NCBI RefSeq assembly: GCF_900182835.1
Contig: NZ_FXUB01000001.1
Coordinates: 310,001 to 374,000 of the forward strand
Reading direction: 5' to 3'
DNA length: 64,000 nt
Origin: Desulfurobacterium pacificum
GTDB lineage: Bacteria; Aquificota; Aquificia; Desulfurobacteriales; Desulfurobacteriaceae
The notes below the pieces were generated by a model, which was given only the letters and a program-made list of their open reading frames with translations, searched no databases and was not told the DNA's origin. This document shows, piece after piece, positions 34,552 through 44,216 of the stretch (within the stretch, counting starts at the first letter, position 1; every line of letters begins with the position of its first letter). Made by a program: the position numbers and the translations under genes.

Positions 34552-34581
34552 TTGATAGATAAGCCTGAATTGTAAGATAAT
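34552..34581 (+). promoter_or_regulatory. Candidate sigma-70 promoter for the argS operon
   Basis: TTGATA (34552-34557), 18-base spacer, GATAAT (34576-34581), 36 bases before the argS ATG, in the 118-base gap divergent to hypF. Pattern match only. Confidence 0.45.
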
Positions 34582-34617
34582 TTCTCTTAAACAAATCCAG
34601 AACCGGAGCAAAGGAAA

Positions 34618-36252
34618 ATGAAGGAATTTATAAAAGAAAAAGTATCAACAGCGGTCAAAAATTTGTTTAATAAAGAAGAAGTAGTTGAAAGAGCTTCTTT
34701 TGAAAAACCTAAAAGAAAAGAATACGGAGATTTTGCTACAAACGTTGCGTTTCTACTGTCAAAACCGCTTAAAAAAAACCCAAGAGAAATAGCCAAAAAA
34801 ATAGCCAGCGAGTTGAAATCCCTACCAGAATTTGAAAACGTAGAAGTAGCTGGCGCCGGTTTCATCAACTTTAAGTTTAGCCAAACGTTTTATTCCAACT
34901 TACTGAAAGAAATCAAAGAAACTGAGTTCTATAAATCCAACTTCGGCAGAGGACAGAAAGTTTTACTTGAATACGTTTCCGCTAACCCCACAGGTCCTCT
35001 ACACGTGGGACACGGTAGGGGAGCAGTTGTTGGTGATGTAATCTACAACGCTATGAAGCTAACAGGATTTGAACCAGAAAGGGAATTCTATATCAACGAT
35101 GCCGGAAGGCAGATTAGACTCTTAGGGATTTCCATACTTTACAGGTTAAAAGAGCTATCAGGAGAAGAGGTTGAACTACCCGAAGATGCATACAGAGGAG
35201 AGTATATAAAGGAATTAGCGGAAAAACTCTTAAAGGAAAAACCTGAAATAAGAGAGATGGACGAAGAAGAGGCGATAAACGTAGCTGCCGAGTTCGGCAA
35301 AAACGAGATGTTAAAAGAAATAAAAGAAGACTTGAAGGCGCTGAGAGTTGAATTTGACAACTGGTTCAGCGAAAAAACGCTCCACGAAACAGGAATGATA
35401 GAAAAAGCCATAGAAACGTTAAAAGATAAAGGTTTGATTTACGAGAAAGAAGGAGCATTGTGGTTTAAATCAACAGCTTTCGGTGATGATAAAGATAGAG
35501 TTGTTAAAAGGAGCAATGGAGAATATACATACTTCGCGGCAGATATAGCCTACCACCTAAATAAAATAGAAAGGGGATACGACAGAGCTATAAACGTATG
35601 GGGAGCAGACCATCACGGATACGTTAAGAGAGTAAAAGCTGCAATAGAAGCGTTCGGTAAAGACCCTGACTGGCTTGAAGTAGTTCTCATACAGCTGGTC
35701 AAACTGTTTAGAAACGGACAGGAAGTGAAAATGTCAAAAAGAGCAGGAAACTTCGTAACGCTGCGCTGGTTGATGGATGAAGCCGGAACTGATGCAGTAA
35801 GGTTTTTCTTCCTGCTTAAAAGGCACGATACACCTCTTGATTTTGATATAGACCTTGCCTTATCTCAAAAGAGCGAAAACCCCGTTTACTACGTCCAATA
35901 CGCCCACGCAAGATTGTGCAGTATTCTTGATAAAGCTGAAGAAAAAGGGCTGAAACCTTCCGATGAAAACCTTAACCTGTTATCTTCTGAGGAGGAAAAA
36001 GAACTGATAACCGGTTGCTATTCCTTAAGGTATGAACTCCAGCACGTAGCAGAAAGAATGGAACCACACAGGTTAACTTACTACCTCATTGAACTTGCAT
36101 CAAAACTACACAAGTTTTACAACAAACACAAGGTAATTGATGAAGAAAACAAGGCGTTAAGCGAGGCAAGGCTTTACCTCATCAGCGCTGTAAGAAAAAC
36201 CATAGCCAAAGGGCTTGAGATTATTAACGTAACCGCACCGAGGAGGATGTAA
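34618..36252 (+). CDS. argS: Arginyl-tRNA synthetase
   Basis: 544 residues, normal class I enzyme. N-terminal Add-1 domain (1-90), the HIGH motif as NPTGPLHVGHGRGA, and VKMSKRAGNFVTL as KMSKS-like loop. C-terminal anticodon-binding helical domain ends RRM. First gene of a long plus-strand run reaching dapD; its TAA overlaps the SPOR gene start. Confidence 0.96.
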   Translation: MKEFIKEKVSTAVKNLFNKEEVVERASFEKPKRKEYGDFATNVAFLLSKPLKKNPREIAKKIASELKSLPEFENVEVAGAGFINFKFSQTFYSNLLKEIKETEFYKSNFGRGQKVLLEYVSANPTGPLHVGHGRGAVVGDVIYNAMKLTGFEPEREFYINDAGRQIRLLGISILYRLKELSGEEVELPEDAYRGEYIKELAEKLLKEKPEIREMDEEEAINVAAEFGKNEMLKEIKEDLKALRVEFDNWFSEKTLHETGMIEKAIETLKDKGLIYEKEGALWFKSTAFGDDKDRVVKRSNGEYTYFAADIAYHLNKIERGYDRAINVWGADHHGYVKRVKAAIEAFGKDPDWLEVVLIQLVKLFRNGQEVKMSKRAGNFVTLRWLMDEAGTDAVRFFFLLKRHDTPLDFDIDLALSQKSENPVYYVQYAHARLCSILDKAEEKGLKPSDENLNLLSSEEEKELITGCYSLRYELQHVAERMEPHRLTYYLIELASKLHKFYNKHKVIDEENKALSEARLYLISAVRKTIAKGLEIINVTAPRRM

Positions 36253-36875
36253 TGGAAAACAGTAAAAAGCTTCAAATGATACTTATGTTCGTTGCAACAC
36301 TCGTTATGGCACTTGCTTACATGGTGGGGTACTTTGTGGGCAAAGAAGCCGGATTTAAACAGGCAAGTGCAAAGTTTGAAGTGGAAAAGAAAAAACTTTT
36401 AAAAACGTTAGCTGAGCTAAATCCAGTTTCAAGACCGATAGAAGAAAGGGTTGTAAAGGAAACTGCAAAAAAACCGCCGGTAAGCAAAAAAGAGACAAAA
36501 GCTAAAGAGAAGCAGCAAGTTAAAACTGAAAATGCAACAAAACCCCAGAACCAGACGGTAAAAGTGGAAGAAGAGAAAAAAGCAGAAGAAAAGACTGAAT
36601 CTACCGCGAATAGCAATACAAATATTCAGGAAAAAGTCAAAAAGTATGAGAATGGCAGGTATTATGTGCAGGTGGGGATTTTTAGGAATAAAGCAAACGC
36701 ATTAAAACTTGCAAGTAAATTGAATAGCAAAGGTTTTCCCACAAAGACACTGATAACGAAACACTACGTGAAAGTTATAGTAGGCTACTATGAAACCTAC
36801 AAAGAAGCTTACCAGGCACTGAAAAAGCTTAAAGCAGAGGGATATCAGGGAATAGTAAAAAGGAGGAAATCTTGA
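36252..36875 (+). CDS. SPOR-domain membrane protein
   Basis: 207 residues. One membrane helix near the N-terminus (about 9-28), a Lys/Glu/Thr-rich linker (residues about 60-130), and a C-terminal SPOR domain (RYYVQVGIFRNKANALKLASKL and the repeat in VIVGYYETYKEAYQAL). SPOR domains bind denuded peptidoglycan at division sites, so it likely acts in cell division or envelope work. It overlaps argS by one base. Confidence 0.88.
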   Translation: MENSKKLQMILMFVATLVMALAYMVGYFVGKEAGFKQASAKFEVEKKKLLKTLAELNPVSRPIEERVVKETAKKPPVSKKETKAKEKQQVKTENATKPQNQTVKVEEEKKAEEKTESTANSNTNIQEKVKKYENGRYYVQVGIFRNKANALKLASKLNSKGFPTKTLITKHYVKVIVGYYETYKEAYQALKKLKAEGYQGIVKRRKS

Positions 36876-38257
36876 TAGACACTCACGCTCACATACATTT
36901 CCCGCAGTTCGACGAAGACAGAGAACAGATAATAAGAGAATGTGAAGAAAAGTTAGACGCTGTAGTTACCGTAGGGTGTGACCTTGAAGATTCTAAGAAA
37001 GCGATAAAAGTGGCTGAATCTTCAAAAAACGTTTATGCATCGGTAGGGATACATCCTCACGAAGCGAAGAACTACTCAGAGAAGGATTACGACCGCTTAG
37101 TTGAACTGATAAAAAGTAGCAGTAGAGTTGTAGCGGTTGGGGAGGCGGGGTTGGATTTTTACAGAAACCTTTCTCCTAAAAATAAGCAATACGAAATCTT
37201 TGAAATGCAGGTAGAAATAGCAAAACAGCTTAATTTACCCATCATTATTCATACACGGAACGCTGCGAAAGAGATGGCAGCATTTATAAAAACTAAAATG
37301 GCTGGCTGTAAAGGCATAGTTCACTGTTTCAGCGGTGAAAAAGAGCTGTTAGAAGCAGCACTTGATGAAGGACTTTTTATATCCTACTCAGGGATAGTAA
37401 CCTATCCCAAAAACAGCCAATTGAGAGAAACGCTAAGATACGTCCCAAGTTCAAGACTTCTCGTAGAAACTGATTGCCCATACCTTTCACCTCAACCAGT
37501 AAGAGGGAAAAGAAACAAGCCAACTTACGTAGCTTATACAGCAATGGAAATAGCTAAATTCCTTAAAATAAACTTCACCGATATAGACAGAATAACAACC
37601 ATCAACGCAAAGAGAGTATTTCATTTACCTTTAACAGCAGAAGAAAAGAAAGAAAGGCTCGTCTATCAGGTGGGGAATAAACTCTACATCAATCTAACAA
37701 ATAAATGTCCCTGTAACTGCAAGTTTTGCTTCAGAGGAACAGAGAACTTCATTTTAGGATACAACCTCAACTTAACGAGAGAACCAATAGCCGAAGAATA
37801 CATGTATAGAATCAAAAACCCATCTATTTACGATGAAGTAGTCTTCTGCGGTTACGGAGAACCGTTTGAAAGATACGAAACTCTCAAAACTGTAGCCAAA
37901 TGGCTGAAGAAAATGGGAACAAAGAAAGTCAGAGTTGACACCTGCGGTCTTGGAAATCTAATAACTGGTAAAGATACAACCAAAGAACTAAAGGGTCTGA
38001 TAGATACTTTCAGCATCAGCATCAACGCCGGTAATAAGGAAGAATACCTTAAAACGGTAAGACCTAAATTCGGAGAGAAAAGCTGGAACGCCGTTATAGA
38101 CTTTATAAAAGAAGCAAAGAAAGAAGGTTATGAGGTTATAATAACCGCTGTGGAACATCCTCAATTTAACAAAGACGATTTCATTAAATTAGCTAATGAA
38201 CTTGACGTTAAATACAGGATAAGACCATTTAAGAGGTTTAAAAAATGGGAAGAGTAG
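36872..38257 (+). CDS. TatD-family hydrolase fused to a radical SAM domain
   Basis: 461 residues. Residues 1-255 are a TatD-type metal-dependent DNase: IDTHAHIHFPQFD, EAGLDFYRN, IHTRNAAKE, HCFSGE and ETDCPYLSP. Residues about 265-461 are a radical SAM domain with CPCNCKFCFRG, followed by VFCGYGEPFERYE, an activating-enzyme-like glycine motif. The two parts are known as neighbouring genes (TatD-linked radical SAM family); here they are one chain. TTG start at 36872, five bases after AGGAGG, overlapping the SPOR gene stop. Confidence 0.88.
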   Translation: MIDTHAHIHFPQFDEDREQIIRECEEKLDAVVTVGCDLEDSKKAIKVAESSKNVYASVGIHPHEAKNYSEKDYDRLVELIKSSSRVVAVGEAGLDFYRNLSPKNKQYEIFEMQVEIAKQLNLPIIIHTRNAAKEMAAFIKTKMAGCKGIVHCFSGEKELLEAALDEGLFISYSGIVTYPKNSQLRETLRYVPSSRLLVETDCPYLSPQPVRGKRNKPTYVAYTAMEIAKFLKINFTDIDRITTINAKRVFHLPLTAEEKKERLVYQVGNKLYINLTNKCPCNCKFCFRGTENFILGYNLNLTREPIAEEYMYRIKNPSIYDEVVFCGYGEPFERYETLKTVAKWLKKMGTKKVRVDTCGLGNLITGKDTTKELKGLIDTFSISINAGNKEEYLKTVRPKFGEKSWNAVIDFIKEAKKEGYEVIITAVEHPQFNKDDFIKLANELDVKYRIRPFKRFKKWEE

Positions 38258-38652
38258 CAAGATTTGCAGTATCAATAGATGAAAAGCTGTTAGAAAGGTT
38301 TGACGACTACCTTGAAAAGAAAGGATATGTAACCCGCTCAGAAGCTGTTAGAGACTTGATAAGGAACGCCCTAATTGAAGAATCTATAGGAGAAGATAAA
38401 GATGTTTTCGGCACTATAACGATTGTTTACGACCATCACCAGAAGGAATTAGCAGATAAAATAACAGAAATTGAGCATAGCTACCTACACAACATTATCT
38501 CTACCATGCATATACATATAGACCACAACCACTGCCTTGAAACCATCGCCGTAAAAGGAAAGGCAAGTAAAATAAAAGAGTTAGCAGATAAAATAATCAC
38601 CCTGAAAGGAGTTAAACACGGGAAACTGGTCGTAACAGGAATAGAACCTTAA
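38245..38652 (+). CDS. nikR: Nickel-responsive regulator NikR
   Basis: 135 residues. Ribbon-helix-helix N-terminus (RFAVSIDEKLLERFDDYL), then an ACT-like nickel domain with His and Cys ligands in HIHIDHNHCLE. Senses nickel and represses uptake genes. It lies inside a housekeeping run and overlaps the TatD fusion by 13 bases. Nickel transport genes are not in the window; the two nickel hydrogenases are. Confidence 0.94.
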   Translation: MGRVARFAVSIDEKLLERFDDYLEKKGYVTRSEAVRDLIRNALIEESIGEDKDVFGTITIVYDHHQKELADKITEIEHSYLHNIISTMHIHIDHNHCLETIAVKGKASKIKELADKIITLKGVKHGKLVVTGIEP

Positions 38653-38686
38653 TTTTTTAACCGAAAAAAAATAAGGAGGTTTATAG

Positions 38687-39430
38687 ATGGCTGGACATTC
38701 CAAATGGGCAAACATTAGACATAGAAAAGCTGCTCAAGACGCTAAAAGAGGAAAAATATATACAAAATTAGCAAGGGAAATAACCGTAGCAGCAAGAGAA
38801 GGAGGTGGAGACCCGGAAACAAACCCAAGACTCAGAGCTGCAATTGAGAGGGCAAGGAAATTCAACATGCCCAAAGAAAACATAGAAAGGGCAATAAAAA
38901 GAGGAACTGGCGAGATAGCTGGTGAATCCTACGAAGAGGTAACTTACGAAGGTTATGGACCAGGTGGAGTTGCCATAATAGTTAAGTGCCTCACTGACAA
39001 CAGAAACAGAACCGCTTCAGAAGTAAGACATGCATTCTCAAAACACGGCGGAAACTTAGGAACTTCCGGTTGCGTTTCATGGATGTTTGAAAGGAAAGGA
39101 GTAATTACTGTATCTGCTGAGAAGTATGATGAAGAAGAAGTAATGATGGCAGCAATAGAAGCAGGTGCCGATGACGTTGTAAAGGAAGAAGACAAGTTCG
39201 TAATTTATACAGAACCTTCCTCTCTTGAGGAAGTAAGAAAAGGAATTGTAGAAGCAGGAATAGAAATAGAAGAAGCAAAACTTGATTTAATTCCCACTAC
39301 AACTACAAAAGTGGAAGGCGAAACAGCAGAAAAAGTATTAAAGCTACTTATGGCGCTTGAAGACTTAGATGACGTTCAAGAAGTTTATTCTAACTTTGAT
39401 ATGCCTGAAGAGGTTTTAAAGAATGCTTAA
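38687..39430 (+). CDS. yebC: YebC/TACO1-family translation or transcription factor
   Basis: 247 residues, standard length. N-terminal [22 protein letters not shown] is diagnostic; [19 protein letters not shown] follows. Members help translation through difficult sequences (TACO1, EfpL-like roles) or act as regulators. Strong ribosome site AAGGAGG. Its last codons overlap the transglycosylase gene. Confidence 0.94.
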   Translation: MAGHSKWANIRHRKAAQDAKRGKIYTKLAREITVAAREGGGDPETNPRLRAAIERARKFNMPKENIERAIKRGTGEIAGESYEEVTYEGYGPGGVAIIVKCLTDNRNRTASEVRHAFSKHGGNLGTSGCVSWMFERKGVITVSAEKYDEEEVMMAAIEAGADDVVKEEDKFVIYTEPSSLEEVRKGIVEAGIEIEEAKLDLIPTTTTKVEGETAEKVLKLLMALEDLDDVQEVYSNFDMPEEVLKNA

Positions 39431-40511
39431 AAAGCTATTAGCACTTTCCTTGTTGAGTCTCTTCCCATTAAATGTCAAAGCTGACAATCAACAAAACTTC
39501 AGCGGAACAGTATTTTCCGAGTCGGTAGCAATACTTTCCACAGCGTTAAAATCCAACCAAAACGTTTTAAACTATCAAAACTTAACTTTAGATATACCCT
39601 GGGATAAACCCTCTTTTCAATTCTGGAAATCCTATTATCAAAATAGATGGAACAGGCTAAAACTCATATCTCAACTGGAAAGCTTCAAGCTATTCTATCC
39701 CACCATCAAAAAAGTATTCAAAGAGGAAGGACTCCCAGAAGAACTTTCTCTATTAGCAGTAGTAGAAAGTCACGGAAATCCAGCTGCAGTTTCAAAGGCA
39801 GGTGCAGCCGGATTGTGGCAACTAATGCCAGCTACAGCAAGGCTTTACGGATTAAAAGTTAACTGGTTCATAGATGAACGGTTTGACATTGAAAAATCCA
39901 CCCACGCCGCCGCCCGCTACCTCAAATACCTCTACTCACTCTTCGGCAGGTGGGATTTAGCAATAGCAGCATACAACGCAGGACCAGGCACAATTCTGAA
40001 ACGCATTAAAGCCTTAGGTAAAGACCACTTCTGGGATTTAACAAAACTTCCCGACGAAACCCTCAACTACGTCCCCAAATTCTACGCCGTCCTTTCCGTT
40101 GCAGAAAGCCTGGGCATATTCAAAAAACCATCTCAAAACCACCTGATAAAAATCAAAGTCTTAGGAAGAACTTCCCTCTACAGAATATCAAAAAGGCTAA
40201 AAGTCCCCTACTCAATAACCAAACACTTCAATCCTCAGTTTAAAAGGAGAATCGTTCCTTACGGCTACTACGTCTACTTACCAAACAACTACATCCACAG
40301 AGAAAAACTCTTAAAATACGTAAAATCCTCCCGCATCTACGTCTACGTTCCAAGAAGAGCCGAAAGAATTACTACAATAGCAAGGCGCTTCGGCGTAAGC
40401 CCAAAGCTAATAAAAGAACTTAACAGCATAAGAAGAAACGTCGTTTACAGAGGTCAAACCATACTTATCGTGAAAGTTGAAAGGAGTAACGCAGATAATG
40501 GCAGCAGTTAA
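39423..40511 (+). CDS. Lytic transglycosylase with LysM domain (MltD-like)
   Basis: 362 residues with signal peptide ([16 protein letters not shown]). Catalytic SLT domain about 95-235: Glu in [13 protein letters not shown], then [20 protein letters not shown] and [13 protein letters not shown]-terminal LysM motif near residues 310-355 ([20 protein letters not shown]). Cleaves peptidoglycan in the periplasm. Between these lies another LysM-like stretch. Overlaps yebC by 8 bases and trmI by 14. Confidence 0.9.
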   Translation: MLKKLLALSLLSLFPLNVKADNQQNFSGTVFSESVAILSTALKSNQNVLNYQNLTLDIPWDKPSFQFWKSYYQNRWNRLKLISQLESFKLFYPTIKKVFKEEGLPEELSLLAVVESHGNPAAVSKAGAAGLWQLMPATARLYGLKVNWFIDERFDIEKSTHAAARYLKYLYSLFGRWDLAIAAYNAGPGTILKRIKALGKDHFWDLTKLPDETLNYVPKFYAVLSVAESLGIFKKPSQNHLIKIKVLGRTSLYRISKRLKVPYSITKHFNPQFKRRIVPYGYYVYLPNNYIHREKLLKYVKSSRIYVYVPRRAERITTIARRFGVSPKLIKELNSIRRNVVYRGQTILIVKVERSNADNGSS

Positions 40512-41298
40512 AGAAACCGACACCGTAATCCTCTACGACCCGGAAAAAGAGAAGAAATACTTCCTCAACCTTTCTCTATCTAAAGGAAAGTTCAACACAG
40601 ACAGAGGAGAGATTGAGTTAGAATCACTAATAGGAAAACCCTACGGCAGCTTCATTGAAACCCACAAAGGTTTCAAATACATTATCCTGCCATGCACCGT
40701 CGTTGACTTCATAATGCACAAACTTAACAGGCTAACCCAGATAGTCTATCCAAAAGATGCAGCGTTCATAGCCCTGAAGCTCAACGTAAAGCCGGGAGAC
40801 ACCGTGATAGAAAGCGGAATCGGCAGCGGTGCAATGACGGCAGTCTTTGCCCACATAGTCGGAGAAAACGGCAAAGTCATAAGCTACGAAAAAAGGGAAG
40901 AATTCATAAAAAACGCCCTATCAAATCTGAGAAAATTAGGCTACGAAAACAGAGTTATTACAAAACATAAAGACATCGCCGAAGGATTTGAAGAAACAGA
41001 AGTAGATGCAGTATTCTTAGACGTAAGAGAACCCTGGCTCTACATTCATCACGCCTACAAAGCCCTGAAAACAGGAAACATGTTAGGAATCTTAGTCCCA
41101 ACGGTAAACCAAATCATTGAAACGCTCAAAAAACTGCAAGAACTACCTTTCATGGATATAGAAGTCTGCGAAATCCTTCTAAGAAAGTATAAAACCGTTC
41201 CAGAACGTTTAAGACCGGAAGACAGAATGCCGGCACACACGGCGTTCCTGATTTTTGCCAGAAAATTACCGCAGGAGACAGAAAATGGAAGCCTTTGA
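40498..41298 (+). CDS. trmI: tRNA (adenine-N1)-methyltransferase TrmI
   Basis: Methylates A58 (and often A57) of tRNA, important in thermophiles. 266 residues. SAM motif VIESGIGSGAMTAVFAHIVG, then ISYEKREEFIKNALSNL and the catalytic region DAVFLDVREPW. ATG at 40498 has AAAGGAG upstream; an earlier TTG in frame sits before that site and is less likely. Confidence 0.9.
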   Translation: MAAVKETDTVILYDPEKEKKYFLNLSLSKGKFNTDRGEIELESLIGKPYGSFIETHKGFKYIILPCTVVDFIMHKLNRLTQIVYPKDAAFIALKLNVKPGDTVIESGIGSGAMTAVFAHIVGENGKVISYEKREEFIKNALSNLRKLGYENRVITKHKDIAEGFEETEVDAVFLDVREPWLYIHHAYKALKTGNMLGILVPTVNQIIETLKKLQELPFMDIEVCEILLRKYKTVPERLRPEDRMPAHTAFLIFARKLPQETENGSL

Positions 41299-41905
41299 AC
41301 TACTACAAAAATCTGGAATAATAGGCTACATACTGCTGTTCCTTTCCATAATTTCTCTAACCATAATAATTGAAAAGCTAATCGTTCTAAGGCTTTCAAA
41401 GTTAGTTCCAAAAGAAGATTTAAAGCTCTTAGTTGATTTCTTGAGCGAAGGAAACATAGGAGACGCCGTAGAACTGTGCAAAAGGAGAAAATCCCTTCTC
41501 AACTCAATAGTGATGGAATCCCTGAGAAACATAGGAACACCTTCAAAAGAAAACTTCCTTCACGCTTTTGAAGCTGTCGCTAAAAGAAAATTCTTAGAAC
41601 TTGAAAGGGGACTTGCCCTCTTAGCCACAATTGCAGCCATCTCACCGCTTTTAGGTTTAACAGGAACTGTTTTAGGAATGATTAAAATATTCGGCGTCCT
41701 TACTGCCGGCTCGTCAGCAATCGGCAACCCTCAACAGCTATCAGCAGGAATAGCAGAAGCCTTACTTACAACTGTTTTTGGACTATTCGTAGCAATTCCG
41801 GCAGTTGTAATGTATAACCTGTTTCAGAAAAAGTTAGACAAAATAGCTGCAGAAGTTGAAACAGCCGGAATTTTAATAGCAAACAACTTCAAAGGGTTAA
41901 AATGA
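41285..41905 (+). CDS. MotA/TolQ/ExbB-type proton channel protein
   Basis: 206 residues from the ATG at 41285. Three membrane helices (about 10-30, 108-130, 150-175) and the family segment LLATIAAISPLLGLTGTVLGMI followed by ALLTTVFGLFVAIPAVVMYN. ExbB/TolQ-like rather than flagellar MotA by length. Its ExbD/TolR partner is not adjacent, since xthA follows with a 4-base overlap. Confidence 0.88.
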   Translation: MEAFELLQKSGIIGYILLFLSIISLTIIIEKLIVLRLSKLVPKEDLKLLVDFLSEGNIGDAVELCKRRKSLLNSIVMESLRNIGTPSKENFLHAFEAVAKRKFLELERGLALLATIAAISPLLGLTGTVLGMIKIFGVLTAGSSAIGNPQQLSAGIAEALLTTVFGLFVAIPAVVMYNLFQKKLDKIAAEVETAGILIANNFKGLK

Positions 41906-42681
41906 TTAAGGTAGCAACCTGGAACGTAAACTCAATCAGAGCAAGACTAAACTACGTATTAGACTGGTTAAAAGAAACGAAAACAGACGTTCTATCAATG
42001 CAGGAAACGAAAGTTGAAGACCACCTTTTCCCGGAATTAGAATTCAAAAATGCAGGTTACCACGTTTACTACTACGGGCAGAAAGCCTACAACGGCGTCG
42101 CTACCTGCTCAAAAGAAAAGGCAGTAAAAGTAATCAAAGGCTGGGGAGACGACGAAGACGACGAAAAAAGAGTTATTACGGTAAAACTTCCCGAACTATC
42201 CATAGTTAACGTCTATGCACCAAGGGGTGGCGAAAAAGGGACAGAAAGGCACGCATTTAAAATTTACTTCTTTGCAAGGTTAAAGCTTTTCCTTCAGGAA
42301 AACTTCTCACCTGATGAACCTCTGTGCGTCGTAGGGGACATGAACGTAGCAAGAGACGAAAAAGACGTTTTTGACCCGATTATCTGGAAAGACCGCCCCG
42401 GATTTATGGACGAAGAAAGAGAAGCCTTTGAAGACTTACTCTCTTTCGGGCTTTACGACCTATTCAGAGAAAAACACCCCGACAGAATCCAGTATACCTG
42501 GTGGGACATAGAAACAGGAGCGTTCAGCCAGAACAGAGGGCTCAGAATAGATTACATATTAGTAACAAAACCGTTACTTGAAAAAGCAGTTCAGGTAGAT
42601 GTAGATATAAACGCAAGGAAGAAAAAGAAAGGTATCTTACCGTCCGACCATGCTCCAGTATGGGCAACGTTCAACATATAA
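41902..42681 (+). CDS. xthA: Exodeoxyribonuclease III
   Basis: AP endonuclease and 3'-5' exonuclease for base excision repair. 259 residues. ATWNVNSIRARL (Asn), LSMQETKVED (catalytic Glu), VVGDMNVARDE (Asp/Asn), and SDHAPVWATF at the C-terminus. Confidence 0.95.
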   Translation: MIKVATWNVNSIRARLNYVLDWLKETKTDVLSMQETKVEDHLFPELEFKNAGYHVYYYGQKAYNGVATCSKEKAVKVIKGWGDDEDDEKRVITVKLPELSIVNVYAPRGGEKGTERHAFKIYFFARLKLFLQENFSPDEPLCVVGDMNVARDEKDVFDPIIWKDRPGFMDEEREAFEDLLSFGLYDLFREKHPDRIQYTWWDIETGAFSQNRGLRIDYILVTKPLLEKAVQVDVDINARKKKKGILPSDHAPVWATFNI

Positions 42682-42698
42682 ATAAGGAGGTCAAACAG

Positions 42699-43517
42699 AT
42701 GGAAAACCTGAAAAAACTCATAGAAGAAGCCTGGAAGAACAGAGAACTTCTTAAAGAAAAAGAGTATCAGGAAGCTATTAGAGAAACCGTAGATTTAATA
42801 GACAAAGGGAAGCTAAGAGTTGCAGAAAGAATTTCCGTAGGAAACTGGAAAGTAAACGAATGGGTAAAGAAAGCTATACTGCTCTTCTTCCCAATTTCCG
42901 AAATGAAAGTGATGGAAGTAGGACCTTTTGAGTATTACGACAAAATACCTCTAAAGAAAAACTGGGAAAAGTTAGGCGTAAGAGTCGTTCCACCTGCAAC
43001 TGCAAGATACGGCTCTTTCATAGAACCTGGCGCCATTTTAATGCCCTCCTACGTTAACATCGGCGCTTACGTAGGTTCTGGAACGATGGTTGATACGTGG
43101 GCAACGGTAGGTTCCTGCGCACAGATAGGTAAAAACGTCCACCTTTCAGGAGGCGTAGGAATAGGCGGCGTTTTAGAACCACCAAACGCAAGACCTGTAA
43201 TAATAGAAGACAACTGTTTTATCGGTTCAAGGTGTATTATCGTTGAAGGCGCAATAATAGAAGAAGAGGCTGTTTTAGGCGCTGGTGTCGTAATCACTGC
43301 GTCAACTAAAATTATTGACGTCACCGGCGACGAACCTGTTGAATACAGAGGTAGAGTTCCTGCAAGAAGCGTTGTAATTCCAGGAACAAGAGTGAAGAAA
43401 TTTCCAGCCGGCGAATACCAGATTCCCTGCGCCCTGATTATCGGCAAAAGAAAGGAATCAACGGACAAAAAGACATCGTTAAACGAAGTATTAAGAGAAT
43501 TCAACGTTCCCGTATAA
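42699..43517 (+). CDS. dapD: 2,3,4,5-tetrahydropyridine-2,6-dicarboxylate N-succinyltransferase
   Basis: Lysine/meso-diaminopimelate pathway. 272 residues (family about 274) from the ATG at 42699, which follows AAGGAGGTCAAACAG. Left-handed beta-helix with NIGAYVGSGTMVDTWATVGSCAQIG, and GGVLEPPNARPVIIEDN. Last gene of the argS run, followed by a hairpin. Confidence 0.95.
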   Translation: MENLKKLIEEAWKNRELLKEKEYQEAIRETVDLIDKGKLRVAERISVGNWKVNEWVKKAILLFFPISEMKVMEVGPFEYYDKIPLKKNWEKLGVRVVPPATARYGSFIEPGAILMPSYVNIGAYVGSGTMVDTWATVGSCAQIGKNVHLSGGVGIGGVLEPPNARPVIIEDNCFIGSRCIIVEGAIIEEEAVLGAGVVITASTKIIDVTGDEPVEYRGRVPARSVVIPGTRVKKFPAGEYQIPCALIIGKRKESTDKKTSLNEVLREFNVPV

Positions 43518-43522
43518 CTCTC

Positions 43523-43542
43523 TCGGTGGCTTCCGCCACCGA
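43523..43542 (+). terminator. Hairpin after dapD
   Basis: Perfect 8-base stem TCGGTGGC/GCCACCGA with loop TTCC, six bases after the dapD stop. The downstream tract (ACCTTAATAAATT) is only moderately T-rich, so termination may be partial. Confidence 0.6.
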
Positions 43543-43587
43543 ACCTTAATAAATTAAATTTAACAAAAGCAAATTCAGAGGAAAAAA

Positions 43588-43803
43588 TTGGGAAAGTTAG
43601 TTATAAAAATACCGGGTAATAAAGAGGAAACTTTTGACCTCACTTCTCCTGAAAAGCACACAGAAAATATGGAAAGACTTCAATTTTTGCTTACTGAACT
43701 ACAGCAGAAAAATGCACTAAAACGACTAAAAAACTTACAGGGGATATTATCCAAGGATTTTCACGTAACAGAAGATGAACTCCACATGCAGGAAAGCAAA
43801 TGA
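43588..43803 (+). CDS. Putative antitoxin of the PIN-domain module
   Basis: 71 residues, TTG start behind AGAGGA. A short beta-rich start (KLVIKIPGNKEETFDL) is followed by a charged helix (about residues 25-50). It ends 4 bases into the PIN gene, the usual antitoxin-toxin coupling. No named antitoxin family recognised. Confidence 0.6.
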   Translation: MGKLVIKIPGNKEETFDLTSPEKHTENMERLQFLLTELQQKNALKRLKNLQGILSKDFHVTEDELHMQESK

Positions 43804-44216
43804 CAAGAGTTTTTATAGATAGCTCTTTCATAATAGAACTTCTCAAAGGGAACGAAAAAGCAATAGCTCTAAATGAGAAACTAATAGAAACTTACGGAAT
43901 TCTACTCGTTTACAACCATATAGTTTTCAGTGAAATAACCTATCAACTATACTTCAAAAGAAATATACCTTGGGAAACGCTTAACGATATCTTGGCAACT
44001 TTTCTGATATTAGAAATGGATAAAAAAGTCTTAAACATAAGTTTTGGTTTTATCAAAAACTACAACTTAAAACCAAACGATGCTTTAATACTTGCTACCT
44101 GTAAACGATACAATGTCAAATACCTAATCTCTTTAGATGAAGACTTCTCTCTCCCATGTAAAAACGAAGGGATATCTCTCTTAAACTCTCCAGAAACTTT
44201 CAGTAAACTTTTCTAA
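43800..44216 (+). CDS. PIN-domain ribonuclease toxin (VapC-like)
   Basis: 138 residues. Acidic residues of the PIN active site: Asp in RVFIDSSFIIELLKG, Glu in FSEITYQ, Asp in LKPNDALILATC, and Asp in LISLDEDF. Probably cleaves tRNA or mRNA. It converges with and overlaps the end of the CCG-domain gene by 4 bases. Confidence 0.85.
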   Translation: MTRVFIDSSFIIELLKGNEKAIALNEKLIETYGILLVYNHIVFSEITYQLYFKRNIPWETLNDILATFLILEMDKKVLNISFGFIKNYNLKPNDALILATCKRYNVKYLISLDEDFSLPCKNEGISLLNSPETFSKLF

